Notes: generated by a model from the letters alone, not told the origin. 64,000 nt of DNA from Peribacillus frigoritolerans (GCF_004358755.1 NZ_SMZY01000003.1:372001-436000); one strand, 5' to 3'; shown: positions 1-10,192, counted from the first letter of the stretch. Translations and numbers: made by a program.

Positions 1-1
1 C

Positions 2-679
<678 letters not shown>

Positions 680-720
680 AAAATCTGTGTACCTGATTCG
701 CTATAAAAAAGACAATTCTG

Positions 721-752
721 CTCCGGCCATAAAAGCTGGAGTTTTTCTTTTT
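721..752 (+). terminator. Terminator of ldh
   Basis: The arms CTCCGGC and GCTGGAG form a short hairpin followed by a T-rich run, about 40 bases after the ldh stop. Confidence 0.75.
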
Positions 753-891
753 AGCTGAAATAAAGGTCTTTATAGTAGCCGGTTTGCCAATTATTTTAGC
801 TGAATGAAGAATTTTTGCTTTAGCGGCTTCCCCCGAAATTCAGCTGCATTCTTCTTTTCAAGCGGATGTCCTCAATTTCTAAACATCCTAA

Positions 892-925
892 CAAAAAAAG
901 CATGAACCTCTAATTGGTTCATGCT
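892..925 (-). terminator. Terminator of cadA
   Basis: A 10-bp perfect stem (AGCATGAACC with GGTTCATGCT), followed on the minus strand by a run of T, sits at the very end of cadA. Confidence 0.85.
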
Positions 926-3065
926 AGCTGTCTTTCTTTTCCTTCACTCTTAAAAGCCTCAATCCATTTAGCGTAACAAGCAAAGTCGCACCCATATCTG
1001 CAAATATCGCGATCCATAATGTCAGCCATCCTGGAACAACGAGCAGCAGGGCAAGCAGTTTGAGCCCTAAGGCAAAGGCAATGTTCTGCTTAATAATGAC
1101 AAGCGTTTTGCGGCTCAGTTCAATCGCAAATGGCAGTTTTTTCAGATCATCTCCCATTAGGGCAACATCTGCTGTTTCAAGAGCCGTATCCGTCCCGGCT
1201 CCTCCCATCGCGATACCAACTGCTGCAGCAGCAAGGGCAGGAGCGTCGTTTACGCCATCGCCCACCATTGCGGCTGCCCCGTATTCACTTTGTATCTTTT
1301 TCACGGCATCCAGTTTATGCTGAGGAAGCAGCTCAGCATGAATCTCAGACACTTCTAACTGATGTCCGATTGCTGCCGCGGTACTTGCATGATCTCCCGT
1401 CAGCATGATGGTCTTTTGAATGCCAAGCTCTTTTAGCTGCTTCACAACGCGGACACTGCTTTCACGAACCTCGTCTGCCACAGCTGATACAGCAAGCACC
1501 ACTTTATCCGTACCAGCGAGCATGACTGTTTTTCCCTGTTTCTGCAAGGAATCAACCTTGTTTCCTAATTCACCTTCAAGTGTACGCCCCAGCAATTCTT
1601 CAAACAGCGAAACATTTCCAACGTAGTACCACTCTTGATCAATCTTTCCTTTAATGCCTTTTCCAGTGATGGACGCAAATTCATCTACAATCAGAGATTT
1701 ATAATTGAGCTCCTGCTGCTCCGCTTTTTTTATAAACGCAGAAGCAAGCGGATGCTGTGATCTATATTCAAGCGCACTTACCAAAGTAAATAGGTCATTC
1801 TGTGAAATTCCCGATTGTATAACGCCAAAATCGGTAACCACAGGAGTCCCTTTAGTTAAGGTGCCTGTTTTATCAAAAGCAACCGCCTTAATTCGGCTTA
1901 ATTCCTCAAGGTAAATACCGCCTTTAATTAAAACTCCATTTCTCGCAGCGTTCCCAATGGCCGTGACAATGGAAACAGGTGTTGAGATGACAAGTGCACA
2001 CGGACAGCCGACAACCAGAACGGCTAATCCCTGATAAATCCAAGTATCCCACATACCGCCGAAAAACAGCGGCGGAAGAACAGCGACTAAAAAGGCAACC
2101 GCCATAATCGCAGGCGTATACCACTTTGCAAACTTGTCTACAAATGCCTGCGATGGTGCGCGTTCCGCCTGGGCTTCTTCTACTAAATGAATGATTTTAG
2201 CAATCGTCGTATCATCAGCAAGCTTGGTAACCTTTACTTCAAGCAAGCCTTCTTCGTTAAGAGTTCCTGCAAACACTTCCGCCCCAGGTTCTTTTTCTGC
2301 GGGGAGTGATTCACCCGTGATGGACGCCTGATTAACAGCCGATACCCCTTTGACAACAACTCCATCCATGGCAATTTTCTGGCCCGGCTTCACAATCATT
2401 ATATCTCCGGTTTCAATTTCATCAACGGAAATGGAGCTTTCAACGCCGCTTCGTCTAATTAACGCTTCTTTTGGAGCGATATCCATTAACGAACGAATGG
2501 ACTTCCGCGCCCGGTCCATTGAATAGGATTCCAGTGCTTCACTGATGGCAAACAGGATAACCACAACCGCTCCTTCGCTCCATTCCCCAATAATGGCCGC
2601 ACCAATAATCGCAATCGTCATGAGCGTTCGCATATCAAACTCAAGTCGTATCAAATTTTTAAACCCTGTGATAAACAGGGCGTATCCTCCGATGACGATT
2701 GCAGACAAAAAGGCTGCTATCGACGGGACACTTCCTTCACCATAGGTAAACAATGAATAATAGCCTATCGCTATGAACAGTGCTGATACCAGAAGTGCAC
2801 CGTATTTTTTCAGGAAGGTTTCTTTAGGCGCTTGAACGGCTCCCTTTTCAGGAAGAATTTTAAGATGCTCGAACGCACCTGCTTTTTCAATATCGCGAAT
2901 GCTTGCTTTGCCGATCACTGTTAATTTAGCGGCTCCAAAATTCACTTTGGCATCGGTTACACCATCAAGTTCTTTTACATTGCGTTCGAATTTCCCGGCA
3001 CAGCCTGCACAAGTAAATCCCTGAACCCGGTACACATTTTTTTCAGCTGATTGTTCTGCTCCCAC
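924..3065 (-). CDS. cadA: Cadmium/zinc/lead-exporting P1B-type ATPase CadA
   Basis: Integral-membrane ATPase that pumps Cd2+, Zn2+ or Pb2+ out of the cell. The 713-residue protein begins with a heavy-metal-associated domain carrying C19-A-G-C22. It then shows transmembrane helices, the actuator TGES motif, the ion-binding CPC motif ([12 protein letters not shown]), the phosphorylation motif DKTGTLTKG, the P1B-specific HP dipeptide (SQHPLAS), and TGD and [10 protein letters not shown] in the ATP domain. The start is a GTG behind a GGGGGA site and overlaps the cadC stop by 23 bp, so the two genes are translationally coupled. Zn/Cd/Pb specificity is inferred from the CPC motif plus the CadC partner. 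Confidence 0.95.
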   Translation of the reverse strand: MGAEQSAEKNVYRVQGFTCAGCAGKFERNVKELDGVTDAKVNFGAAKLTVIGKASIRDIEKAGAFEHLKILPEKGAVQAPKETFLKKYGALLVSALFIAIGYYSLFTYGEGSVPSIAAFLSAIVIGGYALFITGFKNLIRLEFDMRTLMTIAIIGAAIIGEWSEGAVVVILFAISEALESYSMDRARKSIRSLMDIAPKEALIRRSGVESSISVDEIETGDIMIVKPGQKIAMDGVVVKGVSAVNQASITGESLPAEKEPGAEVFAGTLNEEGLLEVKVTKLADDTTIAKIIHLVEEAQAERAPSQAFVDKFAKWYTPAIMAVAFLVAVLPPLFFGGMWDTWIYQGLAVLVVGCPCALVISTPVSIVTAIGNAARNGVLIKGGIYLEELSRIKAVAFDKTGTLTKGTPVVTDFGVIQSGISQNDLFTLVSALEYRSQHPLASAFIKKAEQQELNYKSLIVDEFASITGKGIKGKIDQEWYYVGNVSLFEELLGRTLEGELGNKVDSLQKQGKTVMLAGTDKVVLAVSAVADEVRESSVRVVKQLKELGIQKTIMLTGDHASTAAAIGHQLEVSEIHAELLPQHKLDAVKKIQSEYGAAAMVGDGVNDAPALAAAAVGIAMGGAGTDTALETADVALMGDDLKKLPFAIELSRKTLVIIKQNIAFALGLKLLALLLVVPGWLTLWIAIFADMGATLLVTLNGLRLLRVKEKKDS

Positions 3066-3426
3066 GCTGGCTCATCTCCCCCTGATGTTCAAAAGCAAGC
3101 TGAATCAGCTGCTTTACATGATCATCATCCAATGAATAATAGACTAGCTTTCCTTCTTTGCGGAATTTAGCAAGCCCCGTATTTTTCAAAAGCCTTAAAT
3201 GATGCGATGCCGTCGCAGTCGTAGCTCCGACGATATTCGCCACATCACACACACAAAGCTCCTCTTCTTCTAAAAGCGCATAAGCAATTTTCAATCGAGT
3301 ATCATCAGCAAGAGCTTTGTAGATTTTCGCCACATTAGCCGTTTCCTGCCCGCGAAGCTTATTCTTAACCCGTTCCACTTTTTCCGAATCCACACAAGTT
3401 ATTTCACATACATCCTGCAGCTTCAC
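3043..3426 (-). CDS. cadC: Metal-responsive ArsR-family repressor CadC
   Basis: Winged-helix repressor of the cad operon, released from DNA by Cd, Pb or Zn. The 127-residue protein carries both metal sites known in plasmid pI258 CadC at the same residue numbers. These are the thiolate site C7, C11, C58 and C60 (ELCVCD) and the alpha-5 site D101, H103, H114 and E117. The DNA-reading helix region reads [13 protein letters not shown]. The start is a GTG preceded by AGGATGTGATGA. It is the first gene of the cadC-cadA unit and is divergent from a second ArsR-family gene, with two cad-operator-like palindromes between them. Confidence 0.95.
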   Translation of the reverse strand: MKLQDVCEITCVDSEKVERVKNKLRGQETANVAKIYKALADDTRLKIAYALLEEEELCVCDVANIVGATTATASHHLRLLKNTGLAKFRKEGKLVYYSLDDDHVKQLIQLAFEHQGEMSQRGSRTIS

Positions 3427-3444
3427 TTCATCACATCCTATTCA

Positions 3445-3464
3445 TTCAAACGTTCATTTGATTA
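3445..3464. promoter_or_regulatory. Cad/Czr operator-like palindrome (cadC-proximal)
   Basis: The site reads ATTCAAACGTTCATTTGATT, with a dyad of the TCAAA...TTTGA type used by ArsR/SmtB metal sensors, just upstream of cadC. Assignment to CadC is inferred. Confidence 0.5.
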
Positions 3465-3490
3465 AAGTATATGCAGGGCAGCATGAACAG

Positions 3491-3515
3491 TCAAACAATT
3501 ATTTGAATGTTTGTA
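3491..3515. promoter_or_regulatory. Cad/Czr operator-like palindrome in the divergent promoter region
   Basis: TCAAACAATTATTTGAATG closely resembles the known cad operator form TCAAATAAATATTTGAATG. It lies between the divergent cadC and czrA-like genes, so it could serve either regulator. Confidence 0.6.
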
Positions 3516-3573
3516 TAAATAGATAATCTTTCTTATAATAAAAACTACATAAGAAGTCAGAAGGAGACTCACG

Positions 3574-3894
3574 ATGAAAAAAGAAAACCTAGACGCAGAC
3601 ACGTTCCTGGACCTGGACGAAGAAACCCTCTTCATCGCTTCCCAGACCTTCAAGGCACTGTCAGATCCGACAAGGCTTCGCATATTAAACCTGCTCACCC
3701 AAGGGGAACGATCTGTAAATGAAATTGCTGAAACATTATCTCTTCTCCAATCAACCGTATCCCACCAGCTGCGATTTCTAAAAAACCTCCGCCTCGTCAA
3801 ATTCCGCCGCGAAGGGACAACCTTATACTATTCACAAGACGACGAACACGTAATCGGCCTTCTGAAACAGACGATTGAGCATGCTAGGCATTGA
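3574..3894 (+). CDS. czrA: Zinc-sensing ArsR-family repressor, CzrA type
   Basis: Small winged-helix repressor (106 residues) likely controlling Zn/Co efflux. It lacks the cysteine site of CadC but keeps the alpha-5 metal site as D90-x-H92-x10-H103-x2-H106, the exact spacing of Staphylococcus aureus CzrA (D84, H86, H97, H100). The helix-turn-helix reads [14 protein letters not shown] strong AGAAGGAGA site precedes the ATG. Its natural targets here would be the CzcD-type exporter 0.6 kb away and possibly itself. No hairpin terminator was seen directly after the stop; a repeat array begins at once. Confidence 0.88.
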   Translation: MKKENLDADTFLDLDEETLFIASQTFKALSDPTRLRILNLLTQGERSVNEIAETLSLLQSTVSHQLRFLKNLRLVKFRREGTTLYYSQDDEHVIGLLKQTIEHARH

Positions 3895-3897
3895 CCG

Positions 3898-4425
3898 AAA
3901 TGCGGAACTGCCCGTTTAGCTCCGACAGACAGATAAGTCTCAGCCAGTGAAGGCGCTTTTTGCCTTTGCTGGCTGAGACGTTCTGGCCGAGGAGTTGGGC
4001 GGTGGAGCTGGACAATGTAGAAATGCGGAACCGACTGGTCAGGCCCGACAGACAGATAAGAATTCCGCCGAAAAGTCCGGTTTTGACTTTTTGGCGGAAT
4101 TTGTTCTGGCCGAGGGACTAGGAGGTGGAGCTGGACACCGTGTAATGCGAAATTTCCCGTTTAGCGCAGGCAGACAGATAAGTCTCAGCCAGTGAAGGCG
4201 CTTTTTGTCTTTGCTGGATGAGACGTTCTGGCCGAGGAGTTGGGCGGTGGAGCTGGACAATGTAGAAAAGCGGAACCGACTGGTCAGGCCCGACAGACAG
4301 ATAAGTCTCAGCCAGTGAAGGCGCTTTTTGCCTTTACTGGCGGATTCGTTCTGGCAGAGGAGTTGGGTGGTGGAGCTAGACATTGTGTAAAAACGGAATA
4401 AATCTGGTCAGGCTGATTTAGCCAA
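3898..4425 (+). repeat. Tandem array of four ~122-bp dispersed hairpin repeats plus a partial fifth
   Basis: Four units start near 3898, 4020, 4143 and 4265, and a truncated fifth starts near 4389. Each runs from a GCGGAA-type head through CCGACAGACAGATAAG and a long central hairpin to TTCTGGCCGAGG and GGTGGAGCTGGACA. In the first and third units the central stem is GTCTCAGCCAG/CTGGCTGAGAC (one mismatch in the third). In the second it is replaced by AATTCCGCC/GGCGGAATT, a different sequence that still pairs. Further copies lie at 42017, 44773 and 63919. No protein-coding signal was seen; open frames here are by-products of the repetition. Confidence 0.85.
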
Positions 4426-4490
4426 ATTCATGAATTTATTAGCAAAATTCGCTTATTTTAGAAATGAAAAAACCAAGAACCGAACACCAC

Positions 4491-4521
4491 AAAAAAAAAG
4501 ACACAACCGTGTCTCTTTTTT
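4491..4521. terminator. Terminator of the CzcD-type gene
   Basis: The AGACAC/GTGTCT stem is flanked by an A run on the left and a T run on the right, so it can work in both directions. It lies directly after the exporter stop on the minus strand. Confidence 0.75.
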
Positions 4522-5440
4522 AATTACAATGATCATCCCCGCAGCAGGCTGGATCTTTTCGATCAATTTGAATCGTAGTATGATGCAGTCCAAATTGATC
4601 ATGCAGAATCCGGTTGGCTTTTTTCAATAAGTCCTGCTGATTCTCCCCGCTCTCTACTACTAAATGACAGCTTAGCGCCGGGAAATCTGACGTAATCGAC
4701 CATACATGCAAATCATGGACACCGCACACTTCCTCCATTGTCAGGAGAGCAGCCCGAATATCATCCGTTTTCAAGTTCCCAGGTGCACCTTCCATTAAAA
4801 TATGAAAAGAATCCTTCGTCACGCGGAAACCGCTGATGATAATCAGCACCGCAACAATAATACTCGCGATCGGATCTGCCAGACCCCAGCCAAAAAACAT
4901 AATAACAAGCGCCGCGATAATTGCGCCCACAGAACCAAGCATATCGCCAATAACATGCAGGAAAGCACTTCTTACATTCAGATTTTCATCCTTATCACCA
5001 CGCATCAGGATAAAAGCAGCCGCGATATTGACAAGCAGGCCAATACTTGAAATCAAGAGCATGCCTGAACTGATGACCTCAGGCGGATCGATAAAGCGCT
5101 GATATGCTTCTGCGAATATATAGAGTGCAATAATGATTAATGTGAGGCCGTTAATAAAGGCAGCCAAAATCTCAAACCTTTTATAGCCGAACGTTTTAGA
5201 TGCTGAAGCGCCTTTTGCTCCAAATGTCATTGCAAGATAGCTTAAACCCAATGCTGCTGCGTCACTGAGCATATGTCCCGCATCAGACAGCAGTGCCAGG
5301 CTATTTGTCATCAATCCCCCGATCACTTCCACAATCATGAAAAGAGTGATAATGGAAAATGCCAGCAGGAGCGCCTTTTTATTGCTTGTATGGTGGTGAT
5401 GATGCCCGTCATGGCCGTGATGATTATGCGAGTGCCCCAT
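4520..5440 (-). CDS. czcD: Cation diffusion facilitator, zinc/cobalt exporter CzcD type
   Basis: Six-helix membrane antiporter exchanging cytosolic Zn2+ (or Co2+, Cd2+) for protons. The 306-residue protein starts with a histidine-rich segment (MGHSHNHHGHDGHHHHH). It has the paired metal-site motifs in helices 2 and 5 (SDAGHMLSD; HVIGDMLGS) and a cytosolic C-terminal ferredoxin-like domain containing HDLHVWSIT. The chosen ATG has GGGGGA seven bases upstream; a TTG five codons earlier overlaps that site and is unlikely. It probably belongs to the nearby CzrA regulon, but no clear operator was recognised in its own upstream region. Confidence 0.93.
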   Translation of the reverse strand: MGHSHNHHGHDGHHHHHTSNKKALLLAFSIITLFMIVEVIGGLMTNSLALLSDAGHMLSDAAALGLSYLAMTFGAKGASASKTFGYKRFEILAAFINGLTLIIIALYIFAEAYQRFIDPPEVISSGMLLISSIGLLVNIAAAFILMRGDKDENLNVRSAFLHVIGDMLGSVGAIIAALVIMFFGWGLADPIASIIVAVLIIISGFRVTKDSFHILMEGAPGNLKTDDIRAALLTMEEVCGVHDLHVWSITSDFPALSCHLVVESGENQQDLLKKANRILHDQFGLHHTTIQIDRKDPACCGDDHCN

Positions 5441-5628
5441 TTTCAATTCCCCCAATCCGCATTGTATGAGTATGTGTTCATATATTAATTATTTCAAAAA
5501 ATTTTAATAATTGCAAGATATATTTATGATTTACATCCCCCATATTTTTCATTAAAGAAAGTTAAAAGAGGGGATTTCAGGATTGAAGAACGAATTTATT
5601 GGATTGATAGTTTTTACAAACTATTTAT

Positions 5629-5643
5629 TTATAATAATTATAA
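5629..5643. promoter_or_regulatory. PerR box of katA
   Basis: TTATAATAATTATAA is a perfect match to the 15-bp PerR consensus, about 80 bp before the catalase start. It predicts peroxide induction through the Fe/Mn-dependent repressor PerR, which is not encoded in the window. Confidence 0.92.
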
Positions 5644-5650
5644 AATAATA

Positions 5651-5678
5651 TTGATTTTTTACTGAGAGATGTTATCAT
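5651..5678 (+). promoter_or_regulatory. Candidate sigma-A promoter of katA
   Basis: TTGATT and TATCAT are separated by 16 bp, just downstream of the PerR box. Other hexamer pairs overlapping the box are possible. Confidence 0.4.
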
Positions 5679-5722
5679 TGTAAATGGGTTAAATAATATA
5701 AAACTATGAGGTGATTCGATTT

Positions 5723-7180
5723 ATGAGTAATGAGAGAAAAAATCTTACTACTAGTTGGGGTGCGCCTGTCGGGGACAACCAGAATTCAATAACAGCAGGT
5801 TCTCGCGGTCCAACGTTAATTCAGGATGTCCACCTTTTAGAAAAGCTTGCACACTTTAACAGAGAACGTGTGCCTGAGCGCGTCGTTCATGCAAAAGGTG
5901 CAGGGGCACATGGTTATTTTGAAGTAACAAATGATGTAACAAAATATACAAAAGCAAATTTCTTATCAGATGTGGGTAAACGCACACCGATGTTCGTCCG
6001 TTTCTCAACTGTAGCCGGAGAAAACGGTTCAGCTGATACAGTGCGCGACCCGCGCGGATTTGCTTTGAAATTCTATACAGAAGAAGGAAACTATGACTTG
6101 GTCGGAAACAATACGCCGGTTTTCTTCATTCGCGATGCCATTAAATTCCCTGATTTCATCCACACACAAAAGCGCCATCCGCAAACACACTTGAAAAATC
6201 CAGATGCTGTTTGGGATTTCTGGTCTCTTTCACCCGAATCTCTTCATCAGGTAACAATCTTGATGTCTGACCGCGGTATTCCGGCAACATTCCGTCATAT
6301 GCATGGCTTCGGAAGCCATACATTTAAATGGACAAATGCTGAAGGCGACGGCGTGTGGATCAAATATCACTTTAAAACAGAACAGGGCATCCAAAACCTT
6401 GCTCCGGAACTTGCAGCTAAAATTGCTGGAGAAAATCCGGACTACCACACAGAAGACCTGTTTAATGCCATTGAAAAAGGCGATTTCCCTGCATGGAAAA
6501 TGTACGTGCAGATCATGCCTTTAGAAGATGCGGACACATATCGCTTCGATCCATTCGATGTCACTAAAGTATGGTCACAAAAAGACTATCCGTTAATTGA
6601 GGTTGGCCGAATGGTTCTAAACCGCAATCCGGAAAACTACTTTGCAGAAGTCGAGCAGGCTACATTCTCTCCTGGAACACTTGTCCCCGGAGTCGACGTA
6701 TCACCGGACAAAATGCTTCAGGGCCGTTTGTTTGCCTACCATGATGCACATCGCTACCGTGTAGGAGCGAACCATCAGGCACTGCCGATTAACCGTCCTA
6801 AAAATGAAGTCCACACGTACCAGCGCGATGGCCAAATGCGTTTTGACAACAACGGCGGCGGCTCCGTCTACTACGAGCCGAACAGCTACGGCGGACCATC
6901 AGAATCAGCTGAAAACAAACAGGCTGCATTCCCAGTTCAAGGCGTTGCAGACAGCGTCTCTTATGATCATATCGATCACTACACTCAGCCTGGAGACCTT
7001 TATCGCCTCCAAAGCGAAGAAGAGCGTGCCCGTCTTGTTCAAAACTATGTTGAAGCAATGGCACCGGTCACGAAAGATGAAATCAAACTGCGCCAAATCG
7101 CGCATCTTTATAAAGCTGATCCCGAATTCGGCCAGCGTGTAGCTCAGGGACTTGGACTTCAGGTTCCGCAGCATGTTTAA
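5723..7180 (+). CDS. katA: Vegetative heme catalase KatA
   Basis: Dismutates hydrogen peroxide to water and oxygen in the cytosol. The 485-residue size is that of the small-subunit clade of monofunctional catalases. The distal histidine lies in [12 protein letters not shown], the family segment [17 protein letters not shown] is present, and the axial heme tyrosine sits in [14 protein letters not shown]. The ATG at 5723 is chosen because GAGGTGA lies eight bases before it; an in-frame GTG four codons upstream is part of that site. It is a single-gene unit with a perfect PerR box upstream and a strong terminator downstream. Confidence 0.97.
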   Translation: MSNERKNLTTSWGAPVGDNQNSITAGSRGPTLIQDVHLLEKLAHFNRERVPERVVHAKGAGAHGYFEVTNDVTKYTKANFLSDVGKRTPMFVRFSTVAGENGSADTVRDPRGFALKFYTEEGNYDLVGNNTPVFFIRDAIKFPDFIHTQKRHPQTHLKNPDAVWDFWSLSPESLHQVTILMSDRGIPATFRHMHGFGSHTFKWTNAEGDGVWIKYHFKTEQGIQNLAPELAAKIAGENPDYHTEDLFNAIEKGDFPAWKMYVQIMPLEDADTYRFDPFDVTKVWSQKDYPLIEVGRMVLNRNPENYFAEVEQATFSPGTLVPGVDVSPDKMLQGRLFAYHDAHRYRVGANHQALPINRPKNEVHTYQRDGQMRFDNNGGGSVYYEPNSYGGPSESAENKQAAFPVQGVADSVSYDHIDHYTQPGDLYRLQSEEERARLVQNYVEAMAPVTKDEIKLRQIAHLYKADPEFGQRVAQGLGLQVPQHV

Positions 7181-7234
7181 GTAAATTAAAGGAATAGCTT
7201 TACAAATTCGTTCTCAGGATTTATTCTCACTTTT

Positions 7235-7265
7235 GCACCCGCTTAGTTGGCGGGTGCTTTTTTTA
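7235..7265 (+). terminator. Terminator of katA
   Basis: The 8-bp stem GCACCCGC/GCGGGTGC is followed by eight T. Confidence 0.9.
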
Positions 7266-7354
7266 TAGATTGATAAGGTTACAGGAACGATTTCTTGTCA
7301 ATAGCCAAACCGAAAACTTCATTATTCTAACTAAATTCCTCATTTTAAATAAAA

Positions 7355-7467
7355 GACTGTTTTCGCATAGATTGTTGTTTTACATGATAAAAGTTGCCCG
7401 TTTCTTCCCGCTCCACTAAAGGTTTTTAACATTTAGTCTGGTAGCAGCAATATTTACGAAAAGAGCC
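7355..7467. repeat. MITE-like element, copy 1 (imperfect terminal inverted repeats)
   Basis: The left end GACTGTTTTCGCATAGATTG pairs with the right end near 7445-7467 (17 of 23 positions complementary). The interior includes ACTAAAGGTTTTTAACATTTAGTC. A copy of the same design lies at 19299-19415 and half of one at 59690-59745. It has no coding capacity. Apart from this element and the flanking terminators, the 7181-7502 gap holds nothing recognisable. Confidence 0.6.
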
Positions 7468-7472
7468 AAATA

Positions 7473-7500
7473 AAAAAACAGCCGCTCCCAAGCGGCTGCC
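7473..7500 (-). terminator. Terminator of the ABC/GDSL operon
   Basis: A CAGCCGCT/AGCGGCTG stem is followed on the minus strand by seven T, immediately after the permease stop. Confidence 0.85.
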
Positions 7501-7502
7501 AT

Positions 7503-8492
7503 TTAATAAATATCCCTTCGCGAAAACACGATAAACGAAACAATCAGTCCAGCCGCTGCCCAGATGCCGAGGACACTCATGGAGAAGCCCAGTGTCATCC
7601 CGTTGATAGGAGGTGCCATACCGGCTACATAATCGGTCAATCTTAGGTTGACCATGAAAAAGTACTTGGCTGATTCCCATGAGGAAACCATATTCGCCAA
7701 AATCGCTCCTGCAATCAATGCTGCGAGCATGACTCCCATAACAGAGGCAGTGCTTTTCATGAGCACGGAGAGTGTAAAAGTCAAGGTTCCGACGACAACC
7801 GCCACGAACCATACTAATCCAAGTTCCATTAAAATGTACTGCCACTGTTCTACCAATCGCACCTGATCGGTATTCAAGTCCTCTCCCTGAACGGTAAATC
7901 CGGTCAAGATCGGCATGTTCCATCCCCCATATCCGAAGACGGTTCCTGATATGAGATAGGACAGCACTCCGAGCGATAAGACGATAAAAGAGACCGATAA
8001 TATTAATGTGATGTACTTGCTTAATAAGATCTTCCACCGTTTAACCGGCCTTGTTAACAGCAGCTTGATTGTACCCCTTGTTGCCTCTGAAGAGACGAGA
8101 TCGGCTGCAATGACCATGACCATCAGCGGCAGCAGGAGGTCAATTGAATTTTCGGCAAACATCCTCATAAAGGTTGGGGCTCCTGGTGCGCTCGGATTAA
8201 TGTCATTATCCAGGTAGTACTGCTGCTGCTCCATCCTGATTTGCAGGTATTTCTTCCATTCTGCTGAGATGCCGCTAGAGCTCAATCTGTTTTGGGCATT
8301 GATAATTTCCTGCTGCAATTGAGAACGCCAGTCGGTTGTTCCCAATTCTTCCTGCAGGGTTTTCGCTTCTTTCATTTGTGCATATGTGAAAAGTCCGACG
8401 AGTACTGCTAAAATGCCGGCAATGATGAAAAGGCGCTTTTTCCGGATAACTTTGATCATTTCATTATAGACAAGGTTAATCAATGGTTTCAC
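7503..8492 (-). CDS. ABC-2 type transporter permease
   Basis: Membrane subunit of an ABC exporter. The 329 residues include one N-terminal helix (LFIIAGILAVLVGLFTYAQM), a long extracytoplasmic loop of about 90 residues, and five further helices typical of the ABC2_membrane_2/3 families. The motif SSEATRGTIKLLLTRPVKRW in the first cytoplasmic turn is characteristic of these permeases. It overlaps the ATPase gene by 17 bp and is the last gene of a three-gene operon. Substrate is unknown; relatives handle bacteriocins, antibiotics, lipids or Na+. Confidence 0.85.
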   Translation of the reverse strand: MKPLINLVYNEMIKVIRKKRLFIIAGILAVLVGLFTYAQMKEAKTLQEELGTTDWRSQLQQEIINAQNRLSSSGISAEWKKYLQIRMEQQQYYLDNDINPSAPGAPTFMRMFAENSIDLLLPLMVMVIAADLVSSEATRGTIKLLLTRPVKRWKILLSKYITLILSVSFIVLSLGVLSYLISGTVFGYGGWNMPILTGFTVQGEDLNTDQVRLVEQWQYILMELGLVWFVAVVVGTLTFTLSVLMKSTASVMGVMLAALIAGAILANMVSSWESAKYFFMVNLRLTDYVAGMAPPINGMTLGFSMSVLGIWAAAGLIVSFIVFSRRDIY

Positions 8493-9393
8493 CTTCAGTC
8501 AGCTCGATAAACAAATCTTCAAGTGTAGGCAATTTTGTCTGAATCTCACGCACTTTTACCCCGGCTCCAACTAATTTCTCATTCCATTCGGGTATGCTTT
8601 CTTCCTCATTATAGGTAACGATTCTATCTTCATATTCCGTAATCAGGGTTGTTTCTCCCGCCAAGATGGCCTTTCCTTTTTCAAAAGGATCTAGTCTCCA
8701 GATGACCCGTTCTTTTTCAGCAAGTAGATGCTCGACTGTATCAACTTTAAGAATGGCCCCTTTAGAAATGATTGCGACCCTGTCGCACATTAATTGAATC
8801 TCACTTAGTAAATGGGAAGATACAAGAACACTCAAGCCTTCTTTTTCAGCTAAAAAGCGAATGAATTCCCGCATCTCTCTGATGCCCACAGGATCAAGTC
8901 CATTTGTCGGCTCATCTAAGATCAGCACGTTCGGCTTGCCCAATAATGCTTGAGCAATTCCAAGGCGCTGGCGCATTCCCAGCGAATAAGTGCTCACCCT
9001 GTCGCCAATCCGGTTTTGCAGACCGACAAGCTCTACGACTTCATCGATGCGCTCCTTAGGAAGGCCGGGAACCATTCTCCAGAAATAGTGAAGGTTTTCA
9101 AGTCCTGTCAAATAAGGATACAGTTCAGGATTTTCAACAATGCAGCCAATATTTTTGATGGCATTTGAAAAGTCAGACTTAAGATCATGACCGCAGATGG
9201 TAATCTTGCCTGACGTTGCTTTTATCAATCCGACAAGCATGCGGATCGTTGTTGTTTTGCCTGCGCCATTTGGACCCAGAAATCCAAACACTTCTCCCCT
9301 TTCAAGCTGAAAAGAGATGTCTTTGATGATTTCTTTTTTGCCTATTTTCTTCCGGAGATTTTCAACCACCAGTGTTTGGTTTGAGTTAGTCAT
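8476..9393 (-). CDS. ABC transporter ATP-binding protein (BcrA/CcmA-like)
   Basis: Cytosolic ATPase driving the adjacent permease. Of its 305 residues, the first 210 form the nucleotide-binding domain with Walker A GPNGAGKTTT, the signature region YSLGMRQRLGIAQ (a degenerate LSGGQ), Walker B VLILDEPTNGLDP and the switch histidine in VSSHLLSE. The C-terminal extension of about 90 residues resembles that of drug and bacteriocin exporters (BcrA type). It overlaps the GDSL gene by 8 bp upstream and the permease by 17 bp downstream, indicating tight coupling. Substrate cannot be told from sequence. Confidence 0.92.
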   Translation of the reverse strand: MTNSNQTLVVENLRKKIGKKEIIKDISFQLERGEVFGFLGPNGAGKTTTIRMLVGLIKATSGKITICGHDLKSDFSNAIKNIGCIVENPELYPYLTGLENLHYFWRMVPGLPKERIDEVVELVGLQNRIGDRVSTYSLGMRQRLGIAQALLGKPNVLILDEPTNGLDPVGIREMREFIRFLAEKEGLSVLVSSHLLSEIQLMCDRVAIISKGAILKVDTVEHLLAEKERVIWRLDPFEKGKAILAGETTLITEYEDRIVTYNEEESIPEWNEKLVGAGVKVREIQTKLPTLEDLFIELTEGETID

Positions 9394-10192
9394 CCTGATT
9401 TCCCTCCCTGCTGAACACGATTAAAGATGACAGCCGCTCTCCAATCAGCTTGTAGCCTTCTGAATTCGGATGAAACTTGTCGCTGTACAAATAATCGTTT
9501 ACATTCTGCTCAAATAAATCAAATGTCGGAACCATGACAACCTTTGGATAGTTCGCTGCAATTTCAGCAGATTCAAAATTCCACTGCCTTACAATAGCAG
9601 AAGTTGTTTTTGCATCCTCCAGGTCATTAAAGGGATTGTAAAGACCCACATAATATACAGATGCTTCAGGATTTACCTTGCGAAGCTCCCCAATGATTTT
9701 GTTTAAATTCGCTAGATATTTCGCTTTAGCCTGATCATTTTCCGCTGATAACAAATTCTCAAGTGCCTGTCCGCCTTGAAAAAGGTCATTTCCGCCAATG
9801 GTCATAACAATTGTATCTGCGGCGCTGATCTGTCTTCTGATCTCCGGTTTTTGAAGCTGCTCCACTACCTGATCAGAGACTTGGCCTTTAATCGCTAAAT
9901 TCGAAAGCTTAATGTCCCGCTCTGTTTTTTCTTTAAGCTCATCCACTAAATAGCCAATGTACCCTTTACCTGACTGATCACCTGTTCCGCGCGTCAATGA
10001 ATCGCCAAGTGCTACAATTTGATAGTCTCCATCTGATTTGCTGACTTCGGCTTCATTAGCAGTATCCGATTGTACTTTGGCATCCGGCTTGCTGAAAAAA
10101 TAGCTGTTAATCGTCCAGCCCAAACCAAAAATCCATAAGACTGTCGCAAGTACGGATAAAATTGCAATAAACTTCGCTGTATTTATTTTCAA
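9386..10192 (-). CDS. Membrane-anchored SGNH/GDSL-family esterase or lipase
   Basis: Predicted hydrolase held to the outer face of the membrane by one N-terminal helix (IAILSVLATVLWIFGLGWTI). The SGNH blocks are visible: block I VALGDSLTRGTG with the serine nucleophile, block III GGNDLF, and block V DKFHPNSEGY with the catalytic Asp and His. The start is the TTG at 10192, because AAAGGTGAT lies just upstream; the ATG 17 codons further up has no ribosome binding site. It is first in an operon with the ABC exporter genes, suggesting that hydrolase and transporter act on the same lipid or acylated compound (inference). Confidence 0.85.
   Translation of the reverse strand: MKINTAKFIAILSVLATVLWIFGLGWTINSYFFSKPDAKVQSDTANEAEVSKSDGDYQIVALGDSLTRGTGDQSGKGYIGYLVDELKEKTERDIKLSNLAIKGQVSDQVVEQLQKPEIRRQISAADTIVMTIGGNDLFQGGQALENLLSAENDQAKAKYLANLNKIIGELRKVNPEASVYYVGLYNPFNDLEDAKTTSAIVRQWNFESAEIAANYPKVVMVPTFDLFEQNVNDYLYSDKFHPNSEGYKLIGERLSSLIVFSREGNQDD

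Noticed and set aside
4039-4383. 114-codon minus-strand frame in the repeat array
   Set aside because: Its internal repetition (two near-identical SSST-QLL-LCQN/LGQN blocks) is the translation of the tandem repeat; no ribosome site.
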